64,000 bases of DNA from Pseudoclavibacter sp. 13-3. Its GTDB lineage: Bacteria > Actinomycetota > Actinomycetes > Actinomycetales > Microbacteriaceae. Position numbers and translations under genes: made by a program. The stretch covers positions 62,001-126,000 of the forward strand of contig NZ_JAJOZT010000003.1 of the NCBI RefSeq assembly GCF_021168475.1, in the 5' to 3' direction. The notes under the pieces were generated by a model. The model did not search any database. It had not been told where the DNA came from and was given only the letters and a program-made list of their open reading frames with translations. This document shows, in pieces, positions 1 to 7,599 of this stretch; position 1 is the first letter of the stretch; each line of letters starts with the position of its first letter.

Positions 1-338
1 CGGTGGCGCACAACGAGCGCGAGAAGCTCCAAGACCCGACCGCTCACGCTGAGGTGCTGGCAATTCGCCGTGCGGCGAAGGCCTGGGGCAGCTGGCAGCT
101 GCCGAACACGACGCTTGTCGTGACGCTTGAGCCCTGTGTGCTCTGCGCCGGTGCGATTCTCTCGGCGCGCATCCCGCGTGTCATCTTCGGCGCTTGGGAC
201 GACAAAGCGGGTGCTGCAGGGTCGGTCTACGATCTGCTGCGCGATCGTCGGCTCAATCATCAGGTCGAGGTCATCGGCGGCGTCTGCGAGCGGCGCAGCA
301 GTGGGCTGCTGCAGGATTTCTTCCAGCCCCGCCGTTGA
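1..338 (+). CDS. tadA: tRNA-specific adenosine deaminase TadA (3' part, 5' end outside window)
   Basis: This enzyme deaminates adenosine 34 to inosine in the tRNA anticodon. The visible 111 residues carry the zinc and catalytic signature of the cytidine deaminase fold: HAE (visible residues 15-17, Glu as proton shuttle) and PCVLCAG (residues 44-50) with the two zinc-binding cysteines. The preceding stretch NEREKLQDPT is typical of bacterial TadA. The reading frame is open to the left edge, so the true start and about 40 residues are missing. The GTG at base 3 is not a start. It is followed by a spacer of about 110 bases before the universal stress protein gene. Confidence 0.92.
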   Translation, partial: VAHNEREKLQDPTAHAEVLAIRRAAKAWGSWQLPNTTLVVTLEPCVLCAGAILSARIPRVIFGAWDDKAGAAGSVYDLLRDRRLNHQVEVIGGVCERRSSGLLQDFFQPRR

Positions 339-450
339 TCTCCGATCGTTTATCTTTTCGACGCAGGCTCGAAGCGTCAGCGGAAACAGGTAGCCTGAGT
401 GTGAAGGCGGGGGCAGTTGGCTCCGTCGAACTTTGAGGAGGCAGGCCAGA

Positions 451-1314
451 ATGACTAAGAAGATCGTGATCGGTGTCGACGGCTCAGAACCGGCTCGCGC
501 AGCGCTGCGCTGGGGCGTCGGTTACGCCCAGCGGGCGAAGACCGAGGTCGAGCTGTTCTACGTGATCGACCTCACCCCGTTCTCTGACACCCCGGTGTTC
601 GAGAGCGAGGCGCTTGCTGAAGGGCAGAAGCTGCTCGATCAGGAGGTCGCATACGCGAAGTCCGTCGCACCCGATGTCACCTACACCACCAACCTCGCAC
701 CCGGCACGCCGACGGCCGTGTTCGAAGAGGAGTCGAAGGGTGCCGAGCTGATGGTGGTCGGCACGCACAAGGGCAGCAAGCTGCCGAACGTGATCTTCGG
801 CTCGAAGCCGATTCGTCTGGCCGCGTCGGCGCATTCGCCCGTTGCCGTCGTGCCCACCTATGAGCTGGGCGAGCGCCACGGGGTCTACGTCGCTGTCGAC
901 GGCAGCCCCACCGCCAACGTCGCTCTCGAGTACGCGGCTCGGGCTGCAGACGCGCTGGGCGAGACCCTGCACATCGTCTCGGCCTGGACGATTCCCGCCA
1001 TGCCGGCGACCGATGTCGCGTGGAGCGCGCAGATCATCGAAGAGGTGCGCAACGAGTCGCGAGCCGTGCTTCAGGGGGCGAAAGATCTCGTGTCGGGCGT
1101 GCTGCCCGATCTCAAGATCGAGACGCAGCTCATCGAGGCCGAGCCTGTGCGCGGCATCGTCGAGGCCGCCAAGCATGCCGCGCTGCTCGTTGTCGGCAAT
1201 CGTGGGCGCAAGGGTCTGACGCGTCTGTTCCTCGGCTCGGTCAGCCATGGTGTGCTGAACAACATCCCTGCCCCGGTCATCATCGTCCGCGCTGACGAGA
1301 ACCTCGACAAGTAG
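451..1314 (+). CDS. Universal stress protein, two tandem UspA domains
   Basis: A 287-residue cytoplasmic protein made of two UspA domains, a common form in actinobacteria that is usually linked to hypoxia, starvation or stationary phase. Each half opens with a beta strand of the type KIVIGVDGS (N-terminal half) or YVAVDGSP (C-terminal half). The C-terminal domain has an intact ATP-binding signature G-2x-G-9x-G-S (GNRGRKGLTRLFLGS). In the N-terminal domain the same region reads GTHKGSKLPNVIFGS and lacks the usual second glycine, so nucleotide binding there may be weaker. The ATG was chosen because GAGGAG lies about 10 bases upstream; an in-frame start six codons earlier has no ribosome site. 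A strong hairpin follows the stop codon. Confidence 0.88.
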   Translation: MTKKIVIGVDGSEPARAALRWGVGYAQRAKTEVELFYVIDLTPFSDTPVFESEALAEGQKLLDQEVAYAKSVAPDVTYTTNLAPGTPTAVFEEESKGAELMVVGTHKGSKLPNVIFGSKPIRLAASAHSPVAVVPTYELGERHGVYVAVDGSPTANVALEYAARAADALGETLHIVSAWTIPAMPATDVAWSAQIIEEVRNESRAVLQGAKDLVSGVLPDLKIETQLIEAEPVRGIVEAAKHAALLVVGNRGRKGLTRLFLGSVSHGVLNNIPAPVIIVRADENLDK

Positions 1315-1345
1315 TCGGTTCTGCAGCGCCTTCGGGCGCTCTCTG

Positions 1346-1383
1346 AGAACGGGCCGCCCCACATGCGTGGGGCGGCCCGTTCT
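1346..1383 (+). terminator. Rho-independent-like terminator after the universal stress gene
   Basis: Perfect 16-bp inverted repeat (AGAACGGGCCGCCCCA and its complement) with a six-base loop, 31 bases after the UspA stop codon. The run of T after the stem is short, as is common in high-GC actinobacteria. Confidence 0.8.
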
Positions 1384-1478
1384 GCGTCTGACCCGGAGCG
1401 GGCTTCATCTCTCTGCCGCCGCGTCGCATGGGTCCACGCGATCAACCCGGGACAGAATCGCTCGAACGGCTGCTACGC

Positions 1479-2441
1479 CTATGCCGACGCGCGCAGGATG
1501 TCGGGTTCGATGAAGATCGTCGTGGCGATCGGAACCTGTGCGCGAATGCGTCCTTCGATCGCATCGATGGCCCGGGCCAGCTCGCGAGCCGACTCCGTCG
1601 GGGGCACCGCCACCTTCATCGCCACGAGCAGCGCGTCGGGTCCGAGGTACAGGGTGCGCAGATGGATGATCTGGTCGACGTCGTCGCCCGCGAGCACGGC
1701 GGTGCGAATGCGCTTCAGGTCGGCGTCGGTCGCGCCTTCGCCGATGAGCAGGCTGCGGGTCTCGGCACCGAGCACCAGCGCCACCACGACGAGCAGGGTG
1801 CCGATGGCGATCGTTCCGACGCCGTCCCAGACGCCGTCGCCGGTGAGCACTGTGAGCCCGACGCCGAACAGCGCGAGCACCAGGCCGGTCAGCGCGGCGG
1901 TGTCCTCCAGAATGACCACGGGCAGCTCCGGAGCCTTCGCTCGTCTCACGAACTCGAAGACGCTTCCGTCGCCACGTGCGGCTTTCGACTCGCGCAGTGC
2001 GGTGCGCAGCGAGAGCGATTCCAGCACGATCGACACCACGAGCACCGCTATCGGCAGCCACCAGTTGTCGAGCGGATGCGGATGCATGATCTTCTCGAAG
2101 CCCTCATAGACGGCGAAGAGCCCGCCGAGGCTGAACAGCACGATCGACACCACGAATGCGGCGACATAGCGTTCGCGCCCGAAGCCGAAGGGATGCTCGG
2201 GCGTGGGCTCGCGGCGCGCCTTGCGCCCGCCGATGAGCAGCAGCAGCTGGTTGCCGGTGTCGGCCAGGGAATGCACGGACTCGGCGAGCATCGAGCTGGA
2301 CATCGAGATCAGGTAGGCGACGAACTTCGTGACGGCGATGCCGAGGTTGGCCAGGAGCGCCGCGATGATCGCGCCGGTGCCCTCCTGGTGCGGCTCGGGC
2401 GTGCGGGCGGATGTGCGGGTCGCTGACGCGTTCGTGCTCAT
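1479..2441 (-). CDS. Cation diffusion facilitator family transporter
   Basis: A 320-residue inner-membrane proton-coupled divalent cation exporter (family substrates Zn, Co, Fe, Mn). About six membrane segments are visible, followed by a cytoplasmic domain of roughly 85 residues ending in IFIEPDI. Membrane segment 2 has the metal motif HSLAD. In segment 5 the usual DxxxD is replaced by EDTAALTG, the pattern of the ZnT9-like branch, which also carries the HPFGFGRERY loop seen here. Metal specificity cannot be read from this. TATTCT (2448-2453) lies six bases upstream of the ATG with no ribosome site, so the transcript is probably leaderless. Confidence 0.85.
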   Translation of the reverse strand: MSTNASATRTSARTPEPHQEGTGAIIAALLANLGIAVTKFVAYLISMSSSMLAESVHSLADTGNQLLLLIGGRKARREPTPEHPFGFGRERYVAAFVVSIVLFSLGGLFAVYEGFEKIMHPHPLDNWWLPIAVLVVSIVLESLSLRTALRESKAARGDGSVFEFVRRAKAPELPVVILEDTAALTGLVLALFGVGLTVLTGDGVWDGVGTIAIGTLLVVVALVLGAETRSLLIGEGATDADLKRIRTAVLAGDDVDQIIHLRTLYLGPDALLVAMKVAVPPTESARELARAIDAIEGRIRAQVPIATTIFIEPDILRASA

Positions 2442-2504
2442 TCGCCCAGAATACTCGCCGTGCCGCGTCAGGCTGTGGGCTCATGCGCTACTACACTGAC
2501 GACC

Positions 2505-3440
2505 ATGACTGAGCGTGCACCTGAGACCCCGCATCCGACATCTCCCGCGACATCTGACACGAGCCTGCCGTCGGCATCCGCGCCGACCGAGTTTCCGGCC
2601 ATCGCCTTTCTCGGCGTCGGCTCGATGAACGGAGCGATTCTGCACGGTCTGGTGGCCTCGGGCCTGTCGGTGGCCGGCGGCGCCGGTGACGGCATTCGCG
2701 CGACCAACCGCTCGGCGGCGAAGGCCGACGCCCTGGCCAGCGAGTACAGCGGCCTGGTGCACGCGCTCAGCGGTGAACGCGAGGCTGACGCCAACTCGAC
2801 GGCGGTGCGCGGGGCGGGCATCGTCGTGCTCGGCGTGAAGCCGTACCAGGTGTCAGAGGTGCTGCGAGACATTCGCGGCGAGCTCGCGCCCGGCGCGATC
2901 GTCGTGAGCGTTGCCGCGGGGGTGACCATCGCCTCCATTGCCGGTGCGCTGCCGAACGGCACGGCAGTCTTCCGCGCCATGCCGAACACCCCGGCTCGGG
3001 TGGGGGCGGGCGTGACGGGACTGGCCGCCGGCCCCGGCGTGACCGACGAGCAGCGAGCGCTGGTGAAGTCGCTCTTCGAGACGGTGGGCGCGGTGCTCGA
3101 GCTGCCCGAGTCGCGCATCGACGATCTGTCTGCGGTCTCGGGGTCGGGGCCGGCGTATCTGTTCGCCTTCGTCGAGCAGTTCGAGCAGGCGGCGCAAAAC
3201 ATCGGCTTCACCGCCGATGAGGCCCGGCTGCTGGCCGACCAGACCGTGATCGGCGCCGCGCGACTGCTCGACGAGAGCGGGCAGACCGCCGAGCAGCTGC
3301 GCATCGCGGTGACCAGCCCGGGCGGCACCACGCAAGAGGCGCTCGCGGTGATCTCGCGCGGCGGCCAGGTCGAGAACCTCACCGAGGCGCTGCGCGCCGC
3401 GATCGATCGGGCACACGAGATGGCGGCCGATAACGCCTGA
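2505..3440 (+). CDS. proC: Pyrroline-5-carboxylate reductase
   Basis: Catalyses the last step of proline synthesis, the NAD(P)H-dependent reduction of pyrroline-5-carboxylate. The Rossmann motif FLGVGSMNGAIL lies near residues 33-44. The C-terminal part carries the family signature SGSGPAYLFAFVE and TSPGGTTQEAL. At 311 residues it is about 40 longer than usual because of a Pro/Thr/Ser-rich N-terminal extension. The ATG was chosen because TACACT (2492-2497) lies seven bases upstream, which fits a leaderless mRNA; a GTG at 2460 would place this promoter inside the gene. The gene converges on trkA with a shared hairpin between them. Confidence 0.93.
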   Translation: MTERAPETPHPTSPATSDTSLPSASAPTEFPAIAFLGVGSMNGAILHGLVASGLSVAGGAGDGIRATNRSAAKADALASEYSGLVHALSGEREADANSTAVRGAGIVVLGVKPYQVSEVLRDIRGELAPGAIVVSVAAGVTIASIAGALPNGTAVFRAMPNTPARVGAGVTGLAAGPGVTDEQRALVKSLFETVGAVLELPESRIDDLSAVSGSGPAYLFAFVEQFEQAAQNIGFTADEARLLADQTVIGAARLLDESGQTAEQLRIAVTSPGGTTQEALAVISRGGQVENLTEALRAAIDRAHEMAADNA

Positions 3441-3463
3441 CGACCGCTGAGCCTCAGCGGTCG
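3441..3463. terminator. Bidirectional terminator between proC and trkA
   Basis: Inverted repeat CGACCGCTG / CAGCGGTCG with a five-base loop (11 of 11 complementary if the loop is ignored). It starts directly after the proC stop and includes the trkA stop codon on the other strand, so it can serve both convergent genes. Confidence 0.65.
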
Positions 3464-4122
3464 AGGTTGGCGAAGCGCTCGATGTCGGCGACGCGCCCTG
3501 AGACGATCACGAGATCGTGATTGGTGATCACGGTGTTCTCGGTCGCATAGGTGAACTCCTTGCCCGGCGACTTCACCCCCACGACGGTCACGTGATACTT
3601 CGACCGCACGATCGAGCGTCCCAGCGGCTTGTCGCGGATGATCTTGGGCGGGTACAGCTTCACGATCGCGAAGTCGTCGTCGAACTGGATGAAGTCGAGG
3701 AGTCGACCGCTGACCAGGTGCGCGACGCGATTGCCGGCCTGCGCCTCGGGGTAGACCACATGGTTCGCGCCGATGCGCGCGAGGATCTTGCCGTGCGACT
3801 GCGTCGACGCCTTGGCCCAGATCTGCGGCACTTTCAGGTCGACGAGATTCGCAGTGATCAGCACGCTCGCCTCGAGCGTGCCGACGGCGACCACGACGAT
3901 CTGAAAGTGCCCGATGCCGATCTGCTTGAGCGCTTCGGGGTTGCGGGCGTCGGCCTCGACGGTGTGCGTGACGCGCTCCGACCACTTCTGCACCAGAGAC
4001 GGGTTCGTGTCGACCGCCAAGACCTCGCGATCGAGCCGGTTGAGCTGACCGGCGGTGGCGGCGCCGAACCGCCCCAGGCCGATCACGGCCACTGGTGCGT
4101 CGACGGCGATTCTCTCAACCAA
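3454..4122 (-). CDS. trkA: Potassium uptake regulatory protein TrkA/KtrA (RCK domain)
   Basis: A 222-residue cytoplasmic gating subunit that forms a ring under the TrkH/KtrB channel and senses nucleotides. The N-terminal RCK_N Rossmann domain has VIGLGRFGAATA (about residues 13-24) and an acidic beta2 end (VDTN), the pattern for NAD(H) or adenine nucleotide binding. The last 80 residues are an RCK_C domain (GRSIVRSKYHVTVVGV). The start overlaps the 3' end of trkH by eight bases, so the two are translationally coupled. Single-RCK length fits KtrA better than the double-length TrkA of E. coli. Confidence 0.9.
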   Translation of the reverse strand: MVERIAVDAPVAVIGLGRFGAATAGQLNRLDREVLAVDTNPSLVQKWSERVTHTVEADARNPEALKQIGIGHFQIVVVAVGTLEASVLITANLVDLKVPQIWAKASTQSHGKILARIGANHVVYPEAQAGNRVAHLVSGRLLDFIQFDDDFAIVKLYPPKIIRDKPLGRSIVRSKYHVTVVGVKSPGKEFTYATENTVITNHDLVIVSGRVADIERFANLDR

Positions 4123-5566
4123 CGATCGGCCTCTCTTCCGGGTGCTTGTACAGCTGGCGACGTGACGAAGACGCGATCGCCGCTGCCAACGTCACTGTAC
4201 CAACCCGGCCGGCCCACATCGTCGCCGAGAGCACGACGATCGCCGGCGTCGGCAGGTCTTGCGTCACGCCGGTGGAGAGCCCGCAGGTCGCGAACGCCGA
4301 GATGACGTCGAAGAGCACGTCGGCCAGTGGCCGTTCGGTGAAGGGCAGAATCATGAGCGTCGAGGCCAGGACGATGGCGGTGCCCCACAGCACGATGCTC
4401 ACGGCGACGCGCAGCACGTCGTTGGGGATGCGGCGGTCGAAGGCCTGGATCTCGCCCTGGCCGCGGGCCTCGGCCAGCGCCGCCAGCAGCAGCACCGCGA
4501 CGGTGGTCACCTTGATGCCGCCGGCGGTCGAGGCCGAGCCGCCGCCGATGAACATGAAGAGCTGACTCACCAGCAGACTCGAGTCGTTCAACTCGGCCGG
4601 GTCGAAGAGTGCGAACCCGCCCGAACGGGTCATGGTGGTGTAGAAGAGCGCTTCGAACGGACGGCTCCAAGCGGCGTTCTCGCCGAACGTCGCGGGGTTG
4701 CTCCACTCGGTGAGTGAGAACGCCAGCGTGCCCAGCAGCGCCATGGCCGCCGTGGCGACCAGCGTGAGCCGCACGTGCAGGCTCCAATGCGGGTGCCGGG
4801 TGTCGCGCTTCAGCACCGCGCGCAGGTTGCGGATGATGGTGTAGACGACCGGGTATCCCAGCGAGCCGGCGAACACGCCGAACACGAGCATCCCCATCAG
4901 CCATGAATTCGACTCATGCACTGCCAGGCCCTCGGCAAACGGCGTATACCCGACGTTGTTGAACGCGCTGACAGACAGGTAGATGCTGTCATAGACGGCC
5001 GTGCCGAACGAGGCACCGCCGATCAGCAGGTTCGGCAGGATGCCGAGGAAGAGCACGAACTCGACGATCAGCGAGGTGAAGAGCACGGTGGTGAGCAGCC
5101 CGCCGACCTCGCCGAGGCGGATGGCCTGGCCCTCGCTGACCGGGCCGGCGTGCGTGCGCAGCGGGTTGGTGTCGCTCGCCGCGATGAGTCGCTGGCGCAG
5201 GCTGAGCCGCCGCGTGACGACCATGCCGAGCATCGAGGCCATCGTGAGCACGCCGATGCCGCCGATCTGCGCGCCGATCAGAATCACCGCGTTGCCGAAC
5301 GGAGACCAGTGTGTGGCCATGTCGACAACCGACAGCCCGGTGACGCAGACGGTGCTGGTCGCCGTGAAGAGCGCCTCGTGCAGGGGCGTCCAGGTGCCCG
5401 TCGCGCTGGCCATCGGCGTGCTGAGCACGATCGTGGCGACGAAGATGATCGAGGTGAACGCCAGGATCGCAAATCTGGAGGGGGAGCGACCCGCGTAGGT
5501 CTTGAGGCGGTCGGTCAGCCGACGCAGGCGGGTCTGCCCCGCACCGATGCCGGCTTCAGCGGCCAT
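4115..5566 (-). CDS. TrkH/KtrB family potassium uptake channel subunit
   Basis: A 483-residue integral membrane protein that forms the K+ pore with the RCK subunit encoded downstream. It shows the repeated pore-loop pattern of the SKT family: four membrane-pore-membrane units with loops such as TSTVCVTGLSVVD, SVSAFNNVGYTPFAE, MTRSGGFALFD and SAFATCGLSTGVT, each with the filter glycine. The ATG was chosen because GGGAG lies five bases upstream; an upstream in-frame ATG lacks a ribosome site. The start faces the arsR promoter, and the two transcripts diverge from a spacer of about 160 bases. Confidence 0.9.
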   Translation of the reverse strand: MAAEAGIGAGQTRLRRLTDRLKTYAGRSPSRFAILAFTSIIFVATIVLSTPMASATGTWTPLHEALFTATSTVCVTGLSVVDMATHWSPFGNAVILIGAQIGGIGVLTMASMLGMVVTRRLSLRQRLIAASDTNPLRTHAGPVSEGQAIRLGEVGGLLTTVLFTSLIVEFVLFLGILPNLLIGGASFGTAVYDSIYLSVSAFNNVGYTPFAEGLAVHESNSWLMGMLVFGVFAGSLGYPVVYTIIRNLRAVLKRDTRHPHWSLHVRLTLVATAAMALLGTLAFSLTEWSNPATFGENAAWSRPFEALFYTTMTRSGGFALFDPAELNDSSLLVSQLFMFIGGGSASTAGGIKVTTVAVLLLAALAEARGQGEIQAFDRRIPNDVLRVAVSIVLWGTAIVLASTLMILPFTERPLADVLFDVISAFATCGLSTGVTQDLPTPAIVVLSATMWAGRVGTVTLAAAIASSSRRQLYKHPEERPIVG

Positions 5567-5728
5567 GTCTGCTCCCGTGGTTCGTGATCGGCCGCACTGA
5601 GCCGATGCCACCCAGCCTATCTCTCATGTCGCAGCGCAGACGTCTCGTCTGTGTGGGGCTGCGACCTGATGCCCGGGCCGTGCCCGGGATCGGTGTCGCA
5701 AGCGCGGCCGATTGGCTAGCCTAGAGGC

Positions 5729-6232
5729 ATGAGCTCGGTATTCGAAGCCGTCAGCGAGCAGACTCGACGGCGCATCCTCCAGACCTTGCACGATGCAGGG
5801 GCAGAGTTGAGCGTCTCCGAGCTGGTCGACCAGCTCGAGGTCAGCCAGCCGACCGTGTCGAAACACCTCAAAGTGCTGCGCGACCACGACCTGGTCGAGG
5901 TGCGCGAAGAGGGCCAGCGGCGGCTCTACCGCATCAACGTCGAGGCGCTCGGGCCAGTGCGCGAGTGGGTTGACGAGTTCTTTCCCGAGCCTGAGCCCAC
6001 GGGCCTGGCAACGGTGACCGTCGGCGCGACCGGCTCAGGCGAGGCGGCATCCCCATGCCCGCACGACGCTGCGCAGTTCAAAGGCGACGACCCGCTGGCC
6101 GCACGTCTCGGCACGACCGAGCACCCGATCGAGCGCGGGGTGGCGCAGACGGTGGGGCAGGTCGCCGCTGCGGTCGCATGGCCGTTCATCGCCGGTGCGC
6201 GGCGCCTCGGCCGGGCGTTCGGGCGCCGCTGA
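5729..6232 (+). CDS. ArsR family winged-helix transcriptional regulator with C-terminal extension
   Basis: The first 80 residues form a winged-helix domain (SVSELVDQLEVSQPTVSKHL is the recognition helix region, VREEGQRRLYRIN the wing). No metal-binding CxC or DxHxxxH motif is evident, so it is probably not a classic arsenic or cadmium sensor. The remaining roughly 85 residues are variable. They contain a single CPHD and end in a basic amphipathic segment (WPFIAGARRLGRAFGRR) that could touch the membrane; that is inference. TAGCCT (5717-5722) lies six bases before the ATG, indicating a leaderless start. The neighbour trkH is divergent and is a possible target. Confidence 0.82.
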   Translation: MSSVFEAVSEQTRRRILQTLHDAGAELSVSELVDQLEVSQPTVSKHLKVLRDHDLVEVREEGQRRLYRINVEALGPVREWVDEFFPEPEPTGLATVTVGATGSGEAASPCPHDAAQFKGDDPLAARLGTTEHPIERGVAQTVGQVAAAVAWPFIAGARRLGRAFGRR

Positions 6233-6318
6233 GGTAGTGCCGGCGTGCTGCTGCTGGTAGAATAACCGGGTTGAGCAAAAGGTCGGCACCCGACCAGAAC
6301 ATTCAGTGAGGTTTCCCT

Positions 6319-6417
6319 ATGGGTTCAGTGATCAAGAAGCGCCGCAAGAGGATGGCTAAGAAGAAGCATCGTAAGCTTCTGCGCAAGACGCGCCATCAGC
6401 GTCGCAACAAGAAGTAG
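6319..6417 (+). CDS. Small ribosomal subunit protein bS22 (AURKAIP1/COX24 domain)
   Basis: A 32-residue, extremely basic peptide beginning MGSVIKKRRKRMAKKKHR and rich in Lys, Arg and His. This is the AURKAIP1/COX24 mini-protein known in actinobacteria as ribosomal protein bS22, which sits near the decoding centre. Start ATG with GTGAGG about 10 bases upstream. TGGTAGAAT (6254-6262), an extended -10, lies about 55 bases upstream. The gene is monocistronic and is followed by a hairpin terminator. Confidence 0.88.
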   Translation: MGSVIKKRRKRMAKKKHRKLLRKTRHQRRNKK

Positions 6418-6466
6418 GTCGCAGGCTTCGCGATCGGTCGTCGACCGCGCGGAAGCGTGTCGATCA

Positions 6467-6493
6467 GGGCGTCAGGATTGTCTCCTGGCGCCC
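6467..6493 (+). terminator. Terminator after the bS22 gene
   Basis: Stem GGGCGTCAGGA / TCCTGGCGCCC (one G-T pair) with a five-base loop followed by TTCTTC, 49 bases after the bS22 stop codon. A short convergent HAD gene begins its stop region about 50 bases further on. Confidence 0.7.
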
Positions 6494-6544
6494 TTCTTCG
6501 TGCCCTGCCCGTGCGATGGGGCGCGTGCCCGGGCTGCGGGGAGG

Positions 6545-7249
6545 CTAGGCTTCGGGGCGCTGCCGGCGGGCGAACCGGCGGATGCCCCATCCGCTCTGCA
6601 CGGCCAGCGTGCGCAGGTGGGCGTCGGGATTCACCGCCACGGGATGCCCGACGAGCTCGAGCAGGGCGCGGTCGTTGATCGAGTCGGTGTAGGCGTATGA
6701 CGCGGCGAGGTCGTAGCCGTGCGTCTCGGCCAGCTCGCGCACGGCGACCGCCTTCTGCGCGCCGTGACGCACCGGGCCGGCGAAGCGCCCGGTGAGCTCG
6801 CCCGTCGGCGTGAGCTCGAGCTGCGAGGCGATGGCGCCGGCGCAGCCGAGCCGCTCGGCGATGTAGTCGGCGATGAGCGACGGGGATGCTGTGGCGACCC
6901 AGACGTCGCGTCCGGCCGCCTTGTGGCGTGCGATCAGGGTGGGGATCTGCGGCCAGATGCGCTTGACGATGTACCGGTCGTAGATCGAGGGCATGAGCGC
7001 GCGCAGATCGCTGAGACGGTGCCCGGCCGCGATGCCCAACGCGCGATCCTGGATGTCGCTGAGCTTGCCGGTGTTCTCGCCACGATGAGAGAAGCGGAAC
7101 TGCTGCCAGGCGAACGACCAGATGTCGCGATAGCGGATGACGCCCTGTTTGACGGCACCCTGCCCGAAATGGAAGACAGCGGAGCCGCGCACGATGGTGT
7201 TGTCGAGGTCGAAGACGGCGATCTCGGCAGAGGGGGAGGCGGATGACAT
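6545..7249 (-). CDS. HAD superfamily subfamily IB hydrolase (SerB-like)
   Basis: A 234-residue phosphatase-like protein. The nucleophile motif is DLDNTIV (Asp14, with acid/base Asp16). Motif II is VATASPS. Motif III/IV spans GAQKAVAVREL to AYTDSINDRALLELVG, with the metal-binding Asp. This order matches HAD-IB proteins related to phosphoserine phosphatase, but the substrate cannot be assigned; RNA- or lipid-linked phosphates are also known for the group. The ATG was chosen because TAGGAT (7258-7263) lies eight bases upstream; an upstream frame extension is Arg-rich and implausible. It is divergent from the glutaredoxin-like gene, a common pairing in actinobacteria. Confidence 0.82.
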   Translation of the reverse strand: MSSASPSAEIAVFDLDNTIVRGSAVFHFGQGAVKQGVIRYRDIWSFAWQQFRFSHRGENTGKLSDIQDRALGIAAGHRLSDLRALMPSIYDRYIVKRIWPQIPTLIARHKAAGRDVWVATASPSLIADYIAERLGCAGAIASQLELTPTGELTGRFAGPVRHGAQKAVAVRELAETHGYDLAASYAYTDSINDRALLELVGHPVAVNPDAHLRTLAVQSGWGIRRFARRQRPEA

Positions 7250-7329
7250 CACCGCATATCCTACCTGTCCGTGCCGGGATGAGACGTGTCGAAGCCTCGA
7301 TGACTCGCCGAGATTCCTAGAATCGAGAC

Positions 7330-7599
7330 ATGACCATCGACGTGTTGCTGCTCGGCCGACCAGGATGCCATCTCTGCGACGACGCCCGCACGATCGTCTC
7401 CGACGTGATCGAGCAGGCACGGGCCGCGGGCGAGCCGGTCGCACTGCGCGAACAGAGCATCGTCGATGACGACGACCTGCGGCGGCGCTTCGGCGAGCTG
7501 ATTCCAGTCGTCTTCGTCGGCGACCGGCAGGTCGCGCAGTGGCGCGTCGACCCGGTGCGACTGCGAAGGCAGATCGATCAGGCGGTCTCAGGCTCCTGA
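7330..7599 (+). CDS. Glutaredoxin-like (DUF836 type) thiol-redox protein
   Basis: An 89-residue thioredoxin-fold protein with redox motif CHLC (Cys13 and Cys16) after the first beta strand (VLLLGRPG), and the cis-Pro region LIPVVFVGDRQVAQWRVD. Size and layout match the short glutaredoxin-like family next to HAD-IB genes. TAGAAT (7318-7323) lies six bases before the ATG, so the message is probably leaderless. Its 3' end overlaps the convergent exporter gene by 22 bases, which allows antisense interference between the two messages. Confidence 0.83.
   Translation: MTIDVLLLGRPGCHLCDDARTIVSDVIEQARAAGEPVALREQSIVDDDDLRRRFGELIPVVFVGDRQVAQWRVDPVRLRRQIDQAVSGS

Noticed and set aside
5926-6289. Minus-strand small frames opposite the arsR C-terminus
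   Set aside because: No ribosome site or recognisable composition; shadows of the variable arsR extension.
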